This document shows, in pieces, positions 13,401 through 25,300 of a DNA stretch of 64,000 nt. How positions within the stretch are numbered: the stretch's first letter is position 1; every line of letters begins with the position of its first letter. Location: positions 24,426,955 through 24,490,954 of the forward strand of contig NC_019866.2 of the NCBI RefSeq assembly GCF_002234675.1. Reading direction: 5' to 3'. Both the position numbers and the translations under genes were made by a program. Source of the DNA: Oryzias latipes. Taxonomy: Eukaryota > Chordata > Actinopteri > Beloniformes > Adrianichthyidae. A model generated the notes under the pieces. It was not told where the DNA came from and did not search any database. It saw nothing but the letters and a program-made list of their open reading frames with translations.

Positions 13401-14333
13401 TGCAGCTCTGTAACCTCCACTGAAACACTGAGGACGCTTTCACCAACATGTCTGCGGATTAAACGGAAGATCTTTGATGGAAGGAAAACATTCACCACTG
13501 AGCCGTTCAGTGGATCAGACTCCGATTCTGGAGTCTTCTCTGACAATCACACGGGACGAGAAGTGATGAAAGGTTGATCTAGGAATCCACTTTTTATCCT
13601 TAAACGTTACTGAAAATACTTCTGTACAAAAAGAAAAAACGTGCACATGGCAAACTCTCAGCTTTTTTAGGGAAAAAAGGAGCTGCTCGGTTTGTGATTT
13701 AAAAAAGAAAAACTCAGAGACTCTACGGCAAAAAGCAGAGAAAGACTGATCTACAAGGAAAAGTGGGAGGAGCCTCAGCTCCTCCTTCTCTCCCATTGGT
13801 CGTCACACAGCAGAAATATTTGCACACAAAGCAGCCTGCCGTACCTCCTCATCCTCCTCTTCCTCAGGGTCAGCTGCTCGAGGCTCCACAGGCAGGCCGC
13901 TCCACTCGCGCTGCACCTGAGCCGGTCTCTCCAGCGGCTCCTGCTGCACCAGCCACGTCTCCAGCACAGCATCGGGAACCTGCAGATTGACATAGATTGT
14001 TTTTACATAAAATGCAAGACAAAAAATACCCCCAAAAACTAAGAAAAGCCTTCAGTGACGGAGGCTTCAGCATCGGCGGCCTCGTACCTGCAGCCGGTGC
14101 AGAGAGTGGACCTGCTTGTGCAGACGTGGGGCAGTGAGGAGCTCCTGCAGGTCCACAGATTTGGGGTACAGACCCCCCCGGCGGTCGTAAGCCTTCATAG
14201 GAGCAAAGCTGGCGTCGAGCCAGAGGGGAGACAGGTAAGACTCCAGATCCACGTCCACTCCGAGTCCACTGAGGCTCAGCAGGACCGCCATCTGGACCAG
14301 GCCCTCCGTGAAGAGCTTCTTCAGGTGCAGCAT
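7407..14333 (-). CDS. nfe2l1: NFE2-like bZIP transcription factor 1 (NRF1/TCF11), six coding exons
   Basis: This is an ER-anchored CNC-bZIP factor. When the proteasome is impaired it is retro-translocated, cut by DDI2 and activates proteasome-subunit genes with small Mafs. Exons in transcription order: 14333-14088, 13979-13845, 9360-9223, 9137-9092, 8931-8380, 8302-7407. The lengths (246, 135, 138, 46, 552, 896) sum to 671 codons, and every junction has GT-AG and matching phase. Visible parts: N-terminal anchor [20 protein letters not shown] (residues 1-20); WLV at 91-93, matching the human DDI2 cut site [14 protein letters not shown] near 158-166; acidic region in exon 5; DSGLSLD degron at 380-386; a Ser-rich stretch; [18 protein letters not shown]/basic region ending [19 protein letters not shown] (about 568-587), then a leucine zipper; and a lysine-rich end. 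The protein is 670 aa against 742-772 in human. The DIDLID/ETGE segment is missing and the C-terminus is diverged. Lysosomal/ER function is inferred from family. Confidence 0.93.
9569..10560 (-). mobile_element. Degraded Tc1-like transposon
   Basis: The left end begins CAGTGGAGGAAAGAAGTATT at 9569, the terminal wording of a common fish Tc1 family; the flanking TA has become CA. The minus strand carries transposase remnants: [20 protein letters not shown] (compare the NTIPTV-FGGGSIM motif of the intact copy at 36.1 kb) and upstream helix-turn-helix pieces in other frames. Frameshifts, stops and the lack of a recognisable right terminus show it is dead. It lies in nfe2l1 intron 2 in the same orientation as the host gene. 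Confidence 0.8.
10875..11819. mobile_element. MITE with inverted termini and palindromic arms
   Basis: The ends are exact inverted copies: TACGACGGAGTATTAGGGCC on the left and its complement GGCCCTAATACTCCGTCGTA on the right. They are followed inward by poly-A/poly-T and multiple CGTAAATTTACGAG palindromes. A 6-bp direct repeat AGATTC abuts both ends (10869-10874 and 11820-11825), so the boundaries look precise. The interior (about 11000-11690) is unique-looking and has only a short, unrecognised open frame at 11080-11400. No transposase was seen, so it is non-autonomous. I cannot name the superfamily with confidence. Confidence 0.75.
12683..12835 (+). repeat. Fish L2/SINE-like tail fragment
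   Basis: It contains CCTAAAGGCCCAGAGCGCTT followed 100 bp later by TGCCTTGCTCAAGGACAC. This is the typical wording of a widespread fish non-LTR tail, inside nfe2l1 intron 2. Confidence 0.55.
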
Positions 14334-14408
14334 CTCCTGCAGGAGCTCAGAGGGGCGGCTGTGTCAGCGGACGAGGAGGAGATGCTGCCAAACACAAAAC
14401 CAGAACAA

Positions 14409-14490
14409 CGTGAGCGCAGCTGCTGCTTCGGAGCACCGCTGCTGCTTCGGAGCAGAGCTGCTGCTTCGGAGCAGAGCTGCTGCTTTAGAG
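14409..14490. repeat. 19-bp minisatellite next to the nfe2l1 start exon
   Basis: A unit close to GCTGCTGCTTCGGAGCAGA is repeated about 3.5 times, roughly 80 bp upstream (on the minus strand) of the nfe2l1 initiation codon and probably in the 5' intron. Confidence 0.75.
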
Positions 14491-15211
14491 AGAGGGAATG
14501 GAGATACAAGAAAACGAATGAATCAGGTTTCTATAAACTGATTCTCCTGAAAATGTCATCAAAACTGGTAAACAGAAGAAAAACAACAGTTTCTGCTTCG
14601 CTGTGTGAGAACAGCTTGTGATCCGGTTCTGTCCCGTCTTTGCTGCTTACTTTCTGCTGTAACCCTGCGCTGGGGGGGAGGTTTGAAGAGTCCTAACCTG
14701 AAACCGATCAGGCAGAGCTGCCCTGCAGGCTCAGACCTCAGCATTTCCTTGACCCCGTTCTAGAAAAAACCTGGTCCCCCTGCTCCTGTTACTCTGATGT
14801 AACTGCCAGTGTGTGCTGTACGCTGCAGCTGGGCACGCCTCGCTCCTTCAGAGTTCATGTTTGACGCCATGGCAACAGCAGAAGCGGCTGAAACCGCCAA
14901 ACCCGGGCACAGCCTGCGAGTACGAGGAGACTTCCTTTGGTCAACAATCAGGGCAGAAGACCATGATGCTGCTTTAATCACAGCACAACTCCCACATGTC
15001 AATCATCCAGATGGGATGGAAAGTTATCCGTTTGGACCAAAGCTGTGGTTGATTCTGCCGTTTCAGAACGAATCCTTCATATGAACCAGGACACCTTTTA
15101 CACCAATGGGTGGACGTATTTGTTCATGTTTGTTCAAAGGGGAAGCATGTTTCCGTGGAGACCCCCCCCCTCCCCGTGATGAAGGGGGAGTGGGGGAATA
15201 ATCGCGCAGAT

Positions 15212-15410
15212 ATTTAGATCCCACTTCAGTCATCTGTTGATCTGTTCTCAAAGCGTTCCCAGAGGTCTTTTCATTATCCAAAGACCTGTGTTGTTTTCTG
15301 GGACATAGTTTCTGCAGAGCGGCAGGAATTCACCCCTGAGTTGCAGGTGGTGGAGTAAGCCCACCCCCACTTCCCATCATCCCTCCTATCATCCTTTATT
15401 TTACTCCTCC
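15212..15410 (+). repeat. TTAA-MITE family 1, partial copy a
   Basis: It begins TTAGATCCCACTTCAGTCAT and runs through the family hallmarks (ATCTGTTCTCAAAGCG, AGTTTCTGCAGAGCGGCAG, ACTTCCCATCATCCCT). The 3' half is missing. The reference copy is 24894-25390. Confidence 0.7.
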
Positions 15411-15995
15411 AAACAAGCATACATGCGATTTTGGCTGTTTACCTGAATCAGAACGTCCGAGTCAGCTGGCGAGCAGAAAGCGGTCAGAGAGAGAACGGGT
15501 GGACCAGTCGGGGGGGGGGGGATAGTGAACCAAATCTATCAGCCGGTTCTCCTGTAAGACGTTAGTGAAGAACAAAATGAAAGTGAGTCCACCGACGCAG
15601 ACCATGAAGACCTTCCCACTTGAAGCTGCAGCGGCACAAACTTTGCCTTTTCATCATGAATCAGAGGTTTAGATCACGTCTCATGAATTCACTCACAGTC
15701 CAAAACACAAGTGAAGACAGTGGAAGAAGGTCAAAGTTTTAAAAATAGACTCTTATTGTGAAAGTTTCACAACCATCTCAGCTCAGAGCACCCCCCCCCC
15801 CCCCTTTTGAAATTATAAGTGATTACATTAATAAAAACTTGTGGTTCAGTGAAAGTATAACTTAAGGACTTCTGTTAATAGATCAGGTCTTGATTTGGTT
15901 TGAATTCTGACGTAACCGATCAAAACAAACTCGTAAAAGCCCCTTCTGCCTCCCTGGACCCGGACTAAATTTAGCCCGGCTCATTCCAGACTCAC

Positions 15996-16104
15996 CACGG
16001 GCGCTGGGAAGGTCCGGTCCGGTTCTCGTTCGGCTCTGGGTTCTCATCTGACCCGCTCCGGCGGCTCAAATCTCTTTAAACCACTACGACCCACTGTGAC
16101 GTCA
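15996..16104 (-). other. nfe2l1: Probable noncoding first exon of nfe2l1
   Basis: On the minus strand a GC-rich block ends in a good splice donor, GCCCGTG|GTGAGTCTGG, with exon edge 15996. The upstream end is unknown; 16104 is a nominal limit. No ATG context matches the protein here, and the first coding exon (14333) has a possible acceptor CTCCTGCAG just before the ATG. A 5' UTR exon here fits a gene whose translation begins in exon 2. cDNA ends are needed for proof. Confidence 0.5.
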
Positions 16105-16380
16105 CAGCTCCTCCCCGAGCTGGGGGTGTGTGGGGTGGAGCCTCCGTCCGTCACGTGATCCTGATCCAACCGGAGGCTGGAGCGTGAAACACGAGTGTAA
16201 ACAAACAGCTGCTAATGGGATGAAAGAGTCTGATCAGAGAAACCGGAACTCTGAGGAACAGCTCACCCGGAACCGGCTCGGACCGACCAGAACCTCACCG
16301 GTGCAGGTGGACCTCTGTCCCGCAGGTAGAACATCTGAAGAGCTCGCCTGAAAGCGACAGCTGCTGACGTCACACCGACG
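16090..16380 (-). promoter_or_regulatory. nfe2l1: nfe2l1 promoter region with two CREs and a CLEAR/E-box
   Basis: The region is GC-rich next to the presumed first exon, in otherwise AT-rich sequence. A full palindromic CRE TGACGTCA lies at 16097-16104 inside the longer palindrome CTGTGACGTCACAG. A second CRE at 16365-16372 is extended to TGCTGACGTCA, which equals the left and centre of a CRE-type Maf recognition element. GTCACGTGAT at 16150-16159 fits a USF/TFE-type E-box. No TATA box was seen. Promoter use is inferred from position. Confidence 0.5.
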
Positions 16381-16653
16381 GGAACGTGAGGTCCTGTAAG
16401 GAGGGGAACTTTTTAGCTGGATGGATTGAAATTCATTTGGAATAAAAGCAAATATTGACGATTATTGAAGAAACAGACTCATATTTAAAGACCCATTCCA
16501 ATAAAAAAACTGTTTTGAACATCTTTATGTGGTATTTTTCTTATCATGGAGGCTATATGTTAAAAAAAAAGAAAGAAATTACATTTCTGATGGTGTGTAA
16601 CAACAATTCAATCCATCGTAATGTGTGGTTGTTGATCTGATCCAAATCGCTTT

Positions 16654-16775
16654 GAACGATCCGGATCTCTGACCCAAAAGTGGATCCAGATTCTCTGACC
16701 TAAAGTGGATCCAGATCCTCTAACCTAAAGTGGATCCAGATCCTCTGACCTAAAGTGGATCCAGATCCTCTTCAT
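16654..16775. repeat. 25-bp minisatellite
   Basis: A unit close to GTGGATCCAGATCCTCTGAC plus CTAAA is repeated in tandem about four to five times with a few substitutions. Confidence 0.8.
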
Positions 16776-19700
16776 CCAAACTTCCAGACAGAAATTCCTG
16801 CTACTGAACAGTTTTCCAGATTCTTGGATTTCTTCCAGATCATCAAGTTAAATGAAATCTGTGTCCAAACCAACAAGTAAACTAGAATGAATGTCAAATC
16901 CATTCACATGGTAGTTTCCTAAAGTTCACCACTGTTGTTTTTCCACATCCAAAGAATCCAAAGGGAACATTCTTAGAACATTCTAGACTCTGGATGGTCA
17001 CATGACTTTAGTCAAAGTCTGTCCACACATTGGACTGGAATGATGGACTGATCCGTGTTCATGACATCACATGTGTGTTTGCTCGGTTTTGCCTCACAGT
17101 CAAATAAACCTACAGTACATCAATCCAGATGGTATTTTCCAGGATGGATCATAATTGATGTATTTTCCAACGGTTCAGGTCAATCCTATGGATGGATGGA
17201 TCTGGTTGGATGATGGGAATATCAATCAATTTATCCGTGAAGTTGTTGATTGGTTACTTTAGACGTTTTGGGTCAAATGATCCGTCCGCAGACCCTGAAC
17301 TCAACAGTGAGTTTACATCTGGAGACTGTAATGACGCAAGAATGACCCCCCCCCCCCCCCCCCCCATTCAATAGGAACGTTTCAAAGAGGTTTAAACTTT
17401 GACATGTTTGATTTAAAACAAACATTTATGACACATAACTGCTAAAGCCTAAATTCCTGGAACGTCGCGGAGCATCACCTGGTTTTTGTTTTAACTGCGT
17501 GGAATTGTGGATTTATGCATCTTTATTTAATCTTTTGTCATAGAAACTAAACAAATGTTCATTTATTTAAGTTTATGCATTAAAAAAAACACACTTGCCA
17601 CTTTTAATTGAGTATTTTGGACAGAATCAGGACTAAAATATATGGTGTAGTGCTAAAAAGATGAATGTCAGGCACAGCTGCATCAGTTTTAAAGATAAAT
17701 GATTGTAGAAAAAAGCCCCCAAAGGCCCCAGACTGCTAGATGTTTAACGTTCAGGATCTTTGACAGGAGAGAATGTCAGAATCGTGTTGTTTGGAGTCGT
17801 TTTGGTCAGAATTCCTCTCATTTGTGGGACAGAAGCAACACCGCCCCCACCTGAGAGGCTGAAGCTTCACTGCTGGTGTGTGATCTCCTCTGAAGCCCGG
17901 ATGGGGGGGTCAAATTAGGATCAGCTTCAAGTCAAAGAAAGACCAGACTGTGAATTTGGAAAAAAAACAAAACACACATTCTATGTCTGAAAAAAGAACA
18001 TTTGAAGAGTTTTAACTTTAAAGGAATTATGAAAAATGTGAAAAAAGTTGATTCCATTTGAAACGTTAAAAACTTAAAACCTAAAACTGGGCCCAAATGA
18101 AAATTCCCGTTTCTCTGTTTTTTCTTCTTTCCTCCTTCGCTTTCAGTCTTCTGTTGACAGTTTCAGACTTTTCAGGTTTTCTCTGCGGAGCCAAACGTTC
18201 AAATCTTTGGCTTCTGGGAATCGAGTCAAATTTACTTTTTTTTATTATTATTATTTGGACTAATTTAAGATTGAACTACAATTGATTTTTTCAAACTTCC
18301 AATAATATCTTCAAAAAACTGTTTCTAATTTAGTGGATTTAGACTTTAAGCTGGTCCTAACTCGACCCCCCCACCGCGACCCCCCCGTTCCCTCCATGTG
18401 GATGTTTGGGTGGAGGAATGAGCGAGTGGACTTCTGAGGCGTGTGACGTTTCCAGAGGAAGCCATGGATTTGGAACAGGAAACATTCATGCCTTTATTTC
18501 ATGCATGGATAAATGACCCACACGCGCGGCACGGTTCACGCGCGGCACGGTTCACGCGTGTTCACGTGTTTTTCTTTGGTCCCTCTGGTCTTCCTGATCC
18601 TCTGGAAAACTGCGCTCCTCAATTTGGAAAAGAATTCCGAACAGAGACACAGAAAATCCACACTGAAGACCAGAACTGGCCAACAAAGTAAATGTACTTG
18701 GAAAATTACTTTTACTTTAGTAAATTTAAATAAATCTATCAATGACTGAACCAACAGCATAAGTTATTTATTTGTTCTGCAGAAATAAAAAATTAAAAGT
18801 ATTTTTCTGTCTTTAACGTTCATATTTTTCTAAAGCTGTACTCATAAACTTTAAAAAAAATGTAGAATTTTCTATTTTTTTTCCATAGTGCTTTAAAAGT
18901 TTCCTGTCATCGACCAAGGAAGGAAATATGTATTTTGGCTCCTTTATTATTTGATTTAGAATTGTATAAAATGTCATTTCTGCTTATTGTTTATGCAGCT
19001 CGATACATATCTATAAAAACACAGTGAAACCAAAATTACTGCGACTTTTGCCAAATATACTTCATGGTTTTCCAGTGCTGACAAACTCATAAAAACACCA
19101 ATAATACGTTTTCCTTGCTTTTTAATTATAGTTCAGAATAAATCCAAACTTTCTTTCACACAGAAGTCAGACGTTCAGACGTTTTTTTTGTCACATTGTA
19201 CGGTTAAAATCATGAAATTATGTGAATTTATTGGTAATAGAAACGATAATTTCGCTTGTTTTGCTTTTGTTTCAGATCAACATATTTCAGGTGATTTAAA
19301 AAAATGATTTCCTCCTTTACTAAACCCATCTGACAGAAAATCCACTTTTCTTCTAATTAAGACGTTTCTAAAACCTTTGATGAAATCCACAAATAGATCA
19401 ATTTAGTTATGATTTGGTACTTTTTCGCTCTCAATAATGTTACTTTAAGATGCAGAATTTGACATGAGTGTTCAGGAAAAAAGCTCCTTCTTTACCCACC
19501 GCCTCAAATTGGATTTAACACAGTGCAACTGTATTATAAAGAATTAATTTACAACAAATCAAGTAGTTATTAAAACAAAGAACAATCACTTAAATATTCT
19601 CTGGGCCTCCATAAAAGAAGAAAAATAAACAAATAAATGAGACTGATGTAAAAACAAGTCATTCAAACATGAGAATTCAATCATTTACGAGGATAAAGAC

Positions 19701-20287
19701 GTAAATTTATGCTTTTAAATGTCACAATTTTACAGGAAATAAGTTGAGCTGTTTTGAAAATAAAATCTTACATTTGATTTGATTTTGGCATATTTTAATC
19801 GTTGATTGTAGATATTAAGAAAAAATCACACAGATTTATCCAACTTATTACAGAAACAATAAAATTCATTGAAGCTTTTTTAAATGTTTCGACATACATT
19901 TTAACATTCATTATTATTAATTTATTGCAGATGATGTTCATCCCATTGAACGTAATTTTCATAAAATAAAAACTTTATTTTCCTTTTTAAAATCATAATT
20001 TCACAACTTTATTTTATTTTATGGTTGCCGTCAAAACCCATGGAGTTTTGAAAAATTAGCAAAACTTTTCCGGCCGAAAACAGCCAATTTGGGGGGGAAA
20101 GCCCTTCTACTGCCCCTAGTGGAATGATGATGAACTACAGGACAGAAAACATGGACCCAGTTCAATACAGTAGGTTTCTAGGGAAAGTTTAGATTATGTA
20201 AATGACACCAGAGTCTCAGAAATGTCCGTATCAAATATGATACAATGGGTAATATGGAGTTAACTCCTCTACATCTGTCTTCAGATG
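16776..20287. other. AT-rich intergenic sequence between nfe2l1 and praf2
   Basis: No exon was recognised. It includes a poly-C run at about 17347-17365, a 16-bp direct repeat CACGCGCGGCACGGTT (two copies) near 18529-18560, and many A/T runs. It lies upstream of nfe2l1 (minus strand) and downstream of praf2 (minus strand). Confidence 0.4.
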
Positions 20288-20680
20288 GGTTTTTTTTTTT
20301 ATTTAGCATTTATTTACCCAGGAAATGTCTCATTGAAATCTCTTTTTCAAGGAAGTCCTGGCCAGGGGGAAACAATAAATTACATTTACAATAAAAATGT
20401 AATCATTTAAAACGTAAAATGAACAAAAATGAGAGCTTGTGTGAAACAGGTACAGTTAAAAGTGACTTTCTCCTCCAATCTCAGCCTGGATTTAAAGATA
20501 TTCAGAGGAATTAGTTTTTCTAATTTCCATCTTTTTTGTAGAGCCTTCCATTGCCTTCCTTGCCAATGCTTCAAGTCTTGTTGTGTGTCAGCCTTTAATG
20601 TCACTCTAAACAGAACAAACCTTGCATCCCTCCACTGTTGTCCACGCTTTGGACATGCCTGTGCAGTGTTGGGATGTCAA
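20288..20680. repeat. Non-LTR element 3' region (fish type)
   Basis: It begins with TTATTTACCCAGGAAATGTC ... CTCTTTTTCAAGGAAGTCCTGGCC and continues with TGCCAATGCTTCAAGTC and GTGTGTCAGCCTTTAATGTCA. This wording recurs in many fish LINE-derived repeats. No intact protein is present. Confidence 0.5.
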
Positions 20681-21950
20681 AGAAATAAAATGAAAAGTTC
20701 ACTGAATGCAAAATTCAATTCATTCACTTATTTCAGGATAAAACTGTGTTTGCAATTCAAGGAGTAGAACCAAAAACGAGTTTGAAACATGAGACAGAAT
20801 GTATTCAAATCAAAGCTTTAGATGTTATAAACATCGGAAAAAAAGGAGGAAATCATTTCAGAACTTAGCCTCTGTCTCAAACTAAAGAAAATATACAAAC
20901 GTGTGAAATACAAAGAGTAAAAACTACAGAAAGGACTTGTTCTGGTCTAAATATAAAAGCTTTCTGGCAAAAGTTCAGCCCTGAAAACGGGCTTTGAGTT
21001 CAGTCCGTTTGTCTCTGCATCTCCTTCCAACATCTTTCTGGGGATGTTTACAGTTTTTCTCCTCAGAAATGGATCTCAAGCCGTGATGTCAGCAGCTCCT
21101 CGCTGAGCGCCAGCTCATCATCTGGGTCAGAACCTCAAACGGGGCTGAAGGACGATGGGTCCTTCAGCGGCTCCTCTGAGCGGACCAAAACCGGGAAACG
21201 GATCAACTCAAATCTGATCCAACGCCGGCAGACATCTGCCTCGTCTGCCTGAATGTGGCGTCCGAGACCCGCTTTCACGGGAAAACCTGCAGAGCGTCTG
21301 CCAGCACTGAAGGGCTTTAGAACAGAATCCGCGTCATGACGGAGAGAAATGAATGGAGTGTTCAGGAACCACAGAATCCCTGAACCTTTTGACTGGGATC
21401 CACAATTTGATTCAACATCCATTTATCTAGGAAACTTCAAAAAACACACAACTAGTAATAAAAAGGCAGACAAAGGTGAAGCTTTCGCAAAATGAGGCTT
21501 TCTGACATAAAAAACTAAGTCAAAGCAGCTTTTTGCCTGAAAAGACCCACATCAATTCAGATGCAGCAGAGATCAGCTTCCTATGGAATGAAGCAGAGAG
21601 GAGAGTCCATAACTGTGCATCACGGAACCCGTCAGAACCGATCAAAGAAGGTGGGCATAAGGCGTGCTTATCACGCTTAGGTTTCCCGAGTGAGAAGCTT
21701 ACACAGACATAGCCAATCATTGTACCAATGAAAGGCAAGAGCTAGGCCTGCAGGATACATCGCTAATTTAGCTGTGCAATACGCATGTCGCAAAAGTCTG
21801 CAAAAACTGCGATCAACGGTTCCCTTAAATACGCTAAAACAATCATATGGCAGCTTGAAGTATTTGACGAATTAAATCAATTCCTTTATGGATTTGACCA
21901 ATCGGATGAATTCCTTTACATCACTGACCAATCAGACGAATCTTCTCCTC

Positions 21951-22103
21951 TGTAGACGAGGGTCATTTGGATTATAATTTAAGTTATTTTGACTCTTATT
22001 TACATTAAACTGTTGCAGTGACATGGAAATGATGGATTTAGTTATATCATCGTTGCAATATTGATCACTAATATCGCGATTTGTCCTCGTATCGTGCAGC
22101 CAC
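21951..22103. repeat. Uncharacterised repeat, uninterrupted copy
   Basis: It starts TGTAGACGAGGGTCATTTGG and ends ...GTTGCAATATTGATCACTAA ... CGTGCAGCC. A second copy at 35636-37406 is split by the intact Tc1 transposon, and this copy shows the pre-insertion sequence around AGTTATATCATCG. The family is unknown to me. Confidence 0.7.
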
Positions 22104-22354
22104 CTTTCCACCCCAAAACCACACAGCAACACTTCCACACATCCTCTAAACTCAACATTTGTTCTGAAATCTACTTTTTTTCTCTCTAGCATTCCTGAAA
22201 AAGCAGAAAGAATGAAACCGGGACTGCAAACATCAACTGGAGCAGTGAATCCCCAACAGTAGTTTGATTCCGGGACAGGAGAAAGTCCCGTTTCCGATGT
22301 CCGTCCTGTTTTACTGTAGCTGACGGTCCCTCCCTTTCACTTGCCCCCTCCCCT

Positions 22355-25300
22355 CTAGGACCCCGCCTCCTGCTCCTGTCCCAGCGCCTCCAGCAGAAGT
22401 CCCATGGGTGTCCTCTTCAGGCCGATGCTCTCCAGCTTGTTCTCCAGCTTGTTCTTCAGGCTGCGCAGCCTCACCGACGCATGGATGCAGACGGCTGTGA
22501 ACGATGCAGACGCTCGCTCAGCAAAACCAGACATTCATGCAGAAAACACGCAGAACAATTAAAAATCCTTTTTCTAATTGTCATCAGTTCACAGACAGGT
22601 GAAAACAGAACTCCTCTGCTTTAACCGGCCTCCATCACTCTCAGAGAAACGCGTTCTTTTTCCATTTCAATTACCTTTTAGGGCAGCAGGGATGCTGCTT
22701 TTTGAGAGTTTTTCAACCACTAAGAATCCTTTCAGATCTGGAGATACGGCAGAGAAACAAAAAAAAGCCACTAGAACCCAGCAGGTCCACTTCTGCTGCT
22801 GTCAGAACTTTACTGAGGCTGAGAGCTGAGAGCGCTGCCAACCAGAGCAGCTAAACCCCTTTCAGTCTGGATCAACAGAACGACACAGGGGCTGCAAACC
22901 CTTAAGTCCCACTCCCATCATCTTCTCATCTAGTTTTTTTTTTCTCACCCTGATGACCCCGTTTTTAGCCAAAATCCAAAAAACTGTGTCGTTTTTTAGG
23001 ATATAGTTTCTGCAGAGCGGCAGAAGTTCATCAGAAATTTGCCTCTGAGTTGTGCACTATAAGGCAGACCGTCAATGAATGGTCTGTTTTCAAACTTATG
23101 TCATTTCTAAGCTGCACTACGTTGCATTTAGTGTCAGTCAGACTTTATTAACTGAGTTCATTCTAGAACTTATTTGTATCATGCTACACGTGAGCTGCGT
23201 TAGCGTGTTCACAATAACACGCAGTCTTCTTTGGAACTCGTTAAAAAAAAACATAAAATAAAATAAAAACAGGCATTTTGACAGAGCGCTGTGTCCAAAT
23301 ACAATCATGTCTATAAACACAACCAGAATTAATCCACACATAAGAAACTCTGGACTGTAAAACTCACCATTGTTTTTTAAAAATAGTGCAGAAAATATGG
23401 CAGAAATGCCGTTTTTAATCTTAAGTTAGTCTGAAGCTTCGGACGATTCATGGTGCCACGTCATGCGTTAATTCCTGATAAAGCACACTTCAAAGGCCTT
23501 TAACCCGCTTATACCATGGTCACTCACAAAAGAAATAAATATTAACCAGTTATAGTCCTTAAGTCTTGTTATTTTTCCGGCTTGGATCGCTTTGTTTTTA
23601 CAAAAAGAGGACTATTTGTTACGTGGTGCGGTCAAAATTCTGCGATATAAAGCGATATATCTATACTGATGGTCACGATGAGTTAAAGAGAGAAAGTTCA
23701 CCTCTTACCGCTTGTTTCTGTCCAGATGATGAAGCTAAAGGTTGTTTTAACAAAGCCAGCGCAGGGATACAGAACATTTAAGCTATGTGACCGGAACTAC
23801 TTTTTTGGGTGTGCTTCATCTCTGTGCATTGTCACTTTTTTTTCCATGTCTATTGAACCTTTTTCAAATTAACAGACGTACAGAGAGTATAATGAGATGC
23901 ATTATCACTGTTTAATGCACACCCAGCAGCCAATCAGAATGGAGTATTCACCTACCATGGGATGCATTTTCTTTATACATGTCCTCCATCAACAGAAAAA
24001 ACCCACAAGAACATGTTAAAAGCACCATTTTCATGAGAGTTTGCTTCTGTCAGCAGTTTAGGGGAACTTTATGCCCATATTTGAGTCGGTTGAATCAGTG
24101 GCCGGCGACTAGTTAGACCAGAACTCACAGGTCCAAGCGGCTTCACCGTCACGTCTCTTCAGGTCTCTGTGGAGATGCAGTGTCTCTTGTTGTCCCTCAC
24201 TCTCTCTCTCTCTCTCTGTCTGGAGGATCTGAGTCCGTACGCAGCAGCAAAGACAGAACCGGCGGATCAGAACCAGAAATTTGGTACAATAGTATCCAGG
24301 GTTTTGTAGCGACGATTTTTTCTTGTATCTCCAGCAGGATAATGCAAAAAAAACCACAGAGGGCACCTTTTATTACACGCCAAAAAGGGCAGGTGCTCAG
24401 GCACCCCTGGGGGGCTGTGTGTGCACGTACGTGCCCGACCGCGGGTTTGTTATGAGTGTAGACTCCAACGTTCCTGACTTACTCAGTACGGGGAACGCAA
24501 TCCCAAACAGGAAGACCGCCACTCCTCCAAGCGCCAACATGAACAGGTAGGTGGCCAGAAGGACGGCCGTCACAGACACGTAGGGGTGGTTTCTACGGAA
24601 ACGGCGGACAGTCGCTTGGTTTTCTGCAGCAAACACAAAGCCCAAAAACGCTATGGAGACCACCGTCACCCCAACAAACATCTGGAACGGCTGGAAGTAC
24701 CTGAAAGCACAAACAGAGTCCTGCATGTCAACGTGAACCCATGTGACTGGCGGGAAAATTCTGCGTCCTGCAGACGGAATGAGGGTTTGGCGAGAATGCA
24801 GCTCCAGCTCCTTCAGGTCTGCACGTCCACCTCTGCTCGAGCAGAGGCTGCATCTCACGCCACGCAGTTTGAAAGATGTTTTCACGAGAAGCTTTAAAGT
24901 CCCACTCCCATCATCTTTTGATCCTTTTCCAAAGCCTTCCCGGAGGTCTTTTATTTATGCTCAAATCTAAGTGTTGTGGGTGGGACTGTTGGTGCAGTGT
25001 AGCCCCCCCCTCACTTCCCATCATCCATCTGTATACATTACACTCTCTCCCTCTAGCTTACAGCCCCTCCCATCCCCAACATAACATTACTGGTGCAACA
25101 AAAATGGCAGCATCATCAGATCCATCCATCCGTCCAGTTTAGATCCAGATTCCAGCTCAGACCAGGAAAACAAAGACATTCATGGATCTGTTGGTCTGCA
25201 GGTGGAGGATCAGAAAGGGGCGGAGCTTGGAGACTTTTCGTTTGCTCCTGATTTATATCAATTTGAATCCAGAAATACTCAGAAAATGAATTTTATGCTG

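Larger units (their letters stand above)
9361..13844 (-). other. nfe2l1: nfe2l1 intron 2, largely transposon-derived
   Basis: This 4.5-kb intron lies between the second and third coding exons. It contains a decayed Tc1 copy (about 9569-10560), a complete 945-bp palindromic MITE (10875-11819), a short CA repeat near 12237 and an L2-like tail at 12683-12835. I looked on the minus strand for an exon encoding the Neh2-like segment of vertebrate NRF1 and did not find one. Confidence 0.6.

Noticed and set aside
14055..14621. 188-aa plus-strand open frame
   Set aside because: It is antisense to nfe2l1 coding exon 1 and runs into a 19-bp minisatellite; the minus-strand frame matches NRF1.
20105..20125. 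CTGCCCCTAGTGG resembling a reverse CTCF core
   Set aside because: One G short of the consensus core; too weak to list as a site.
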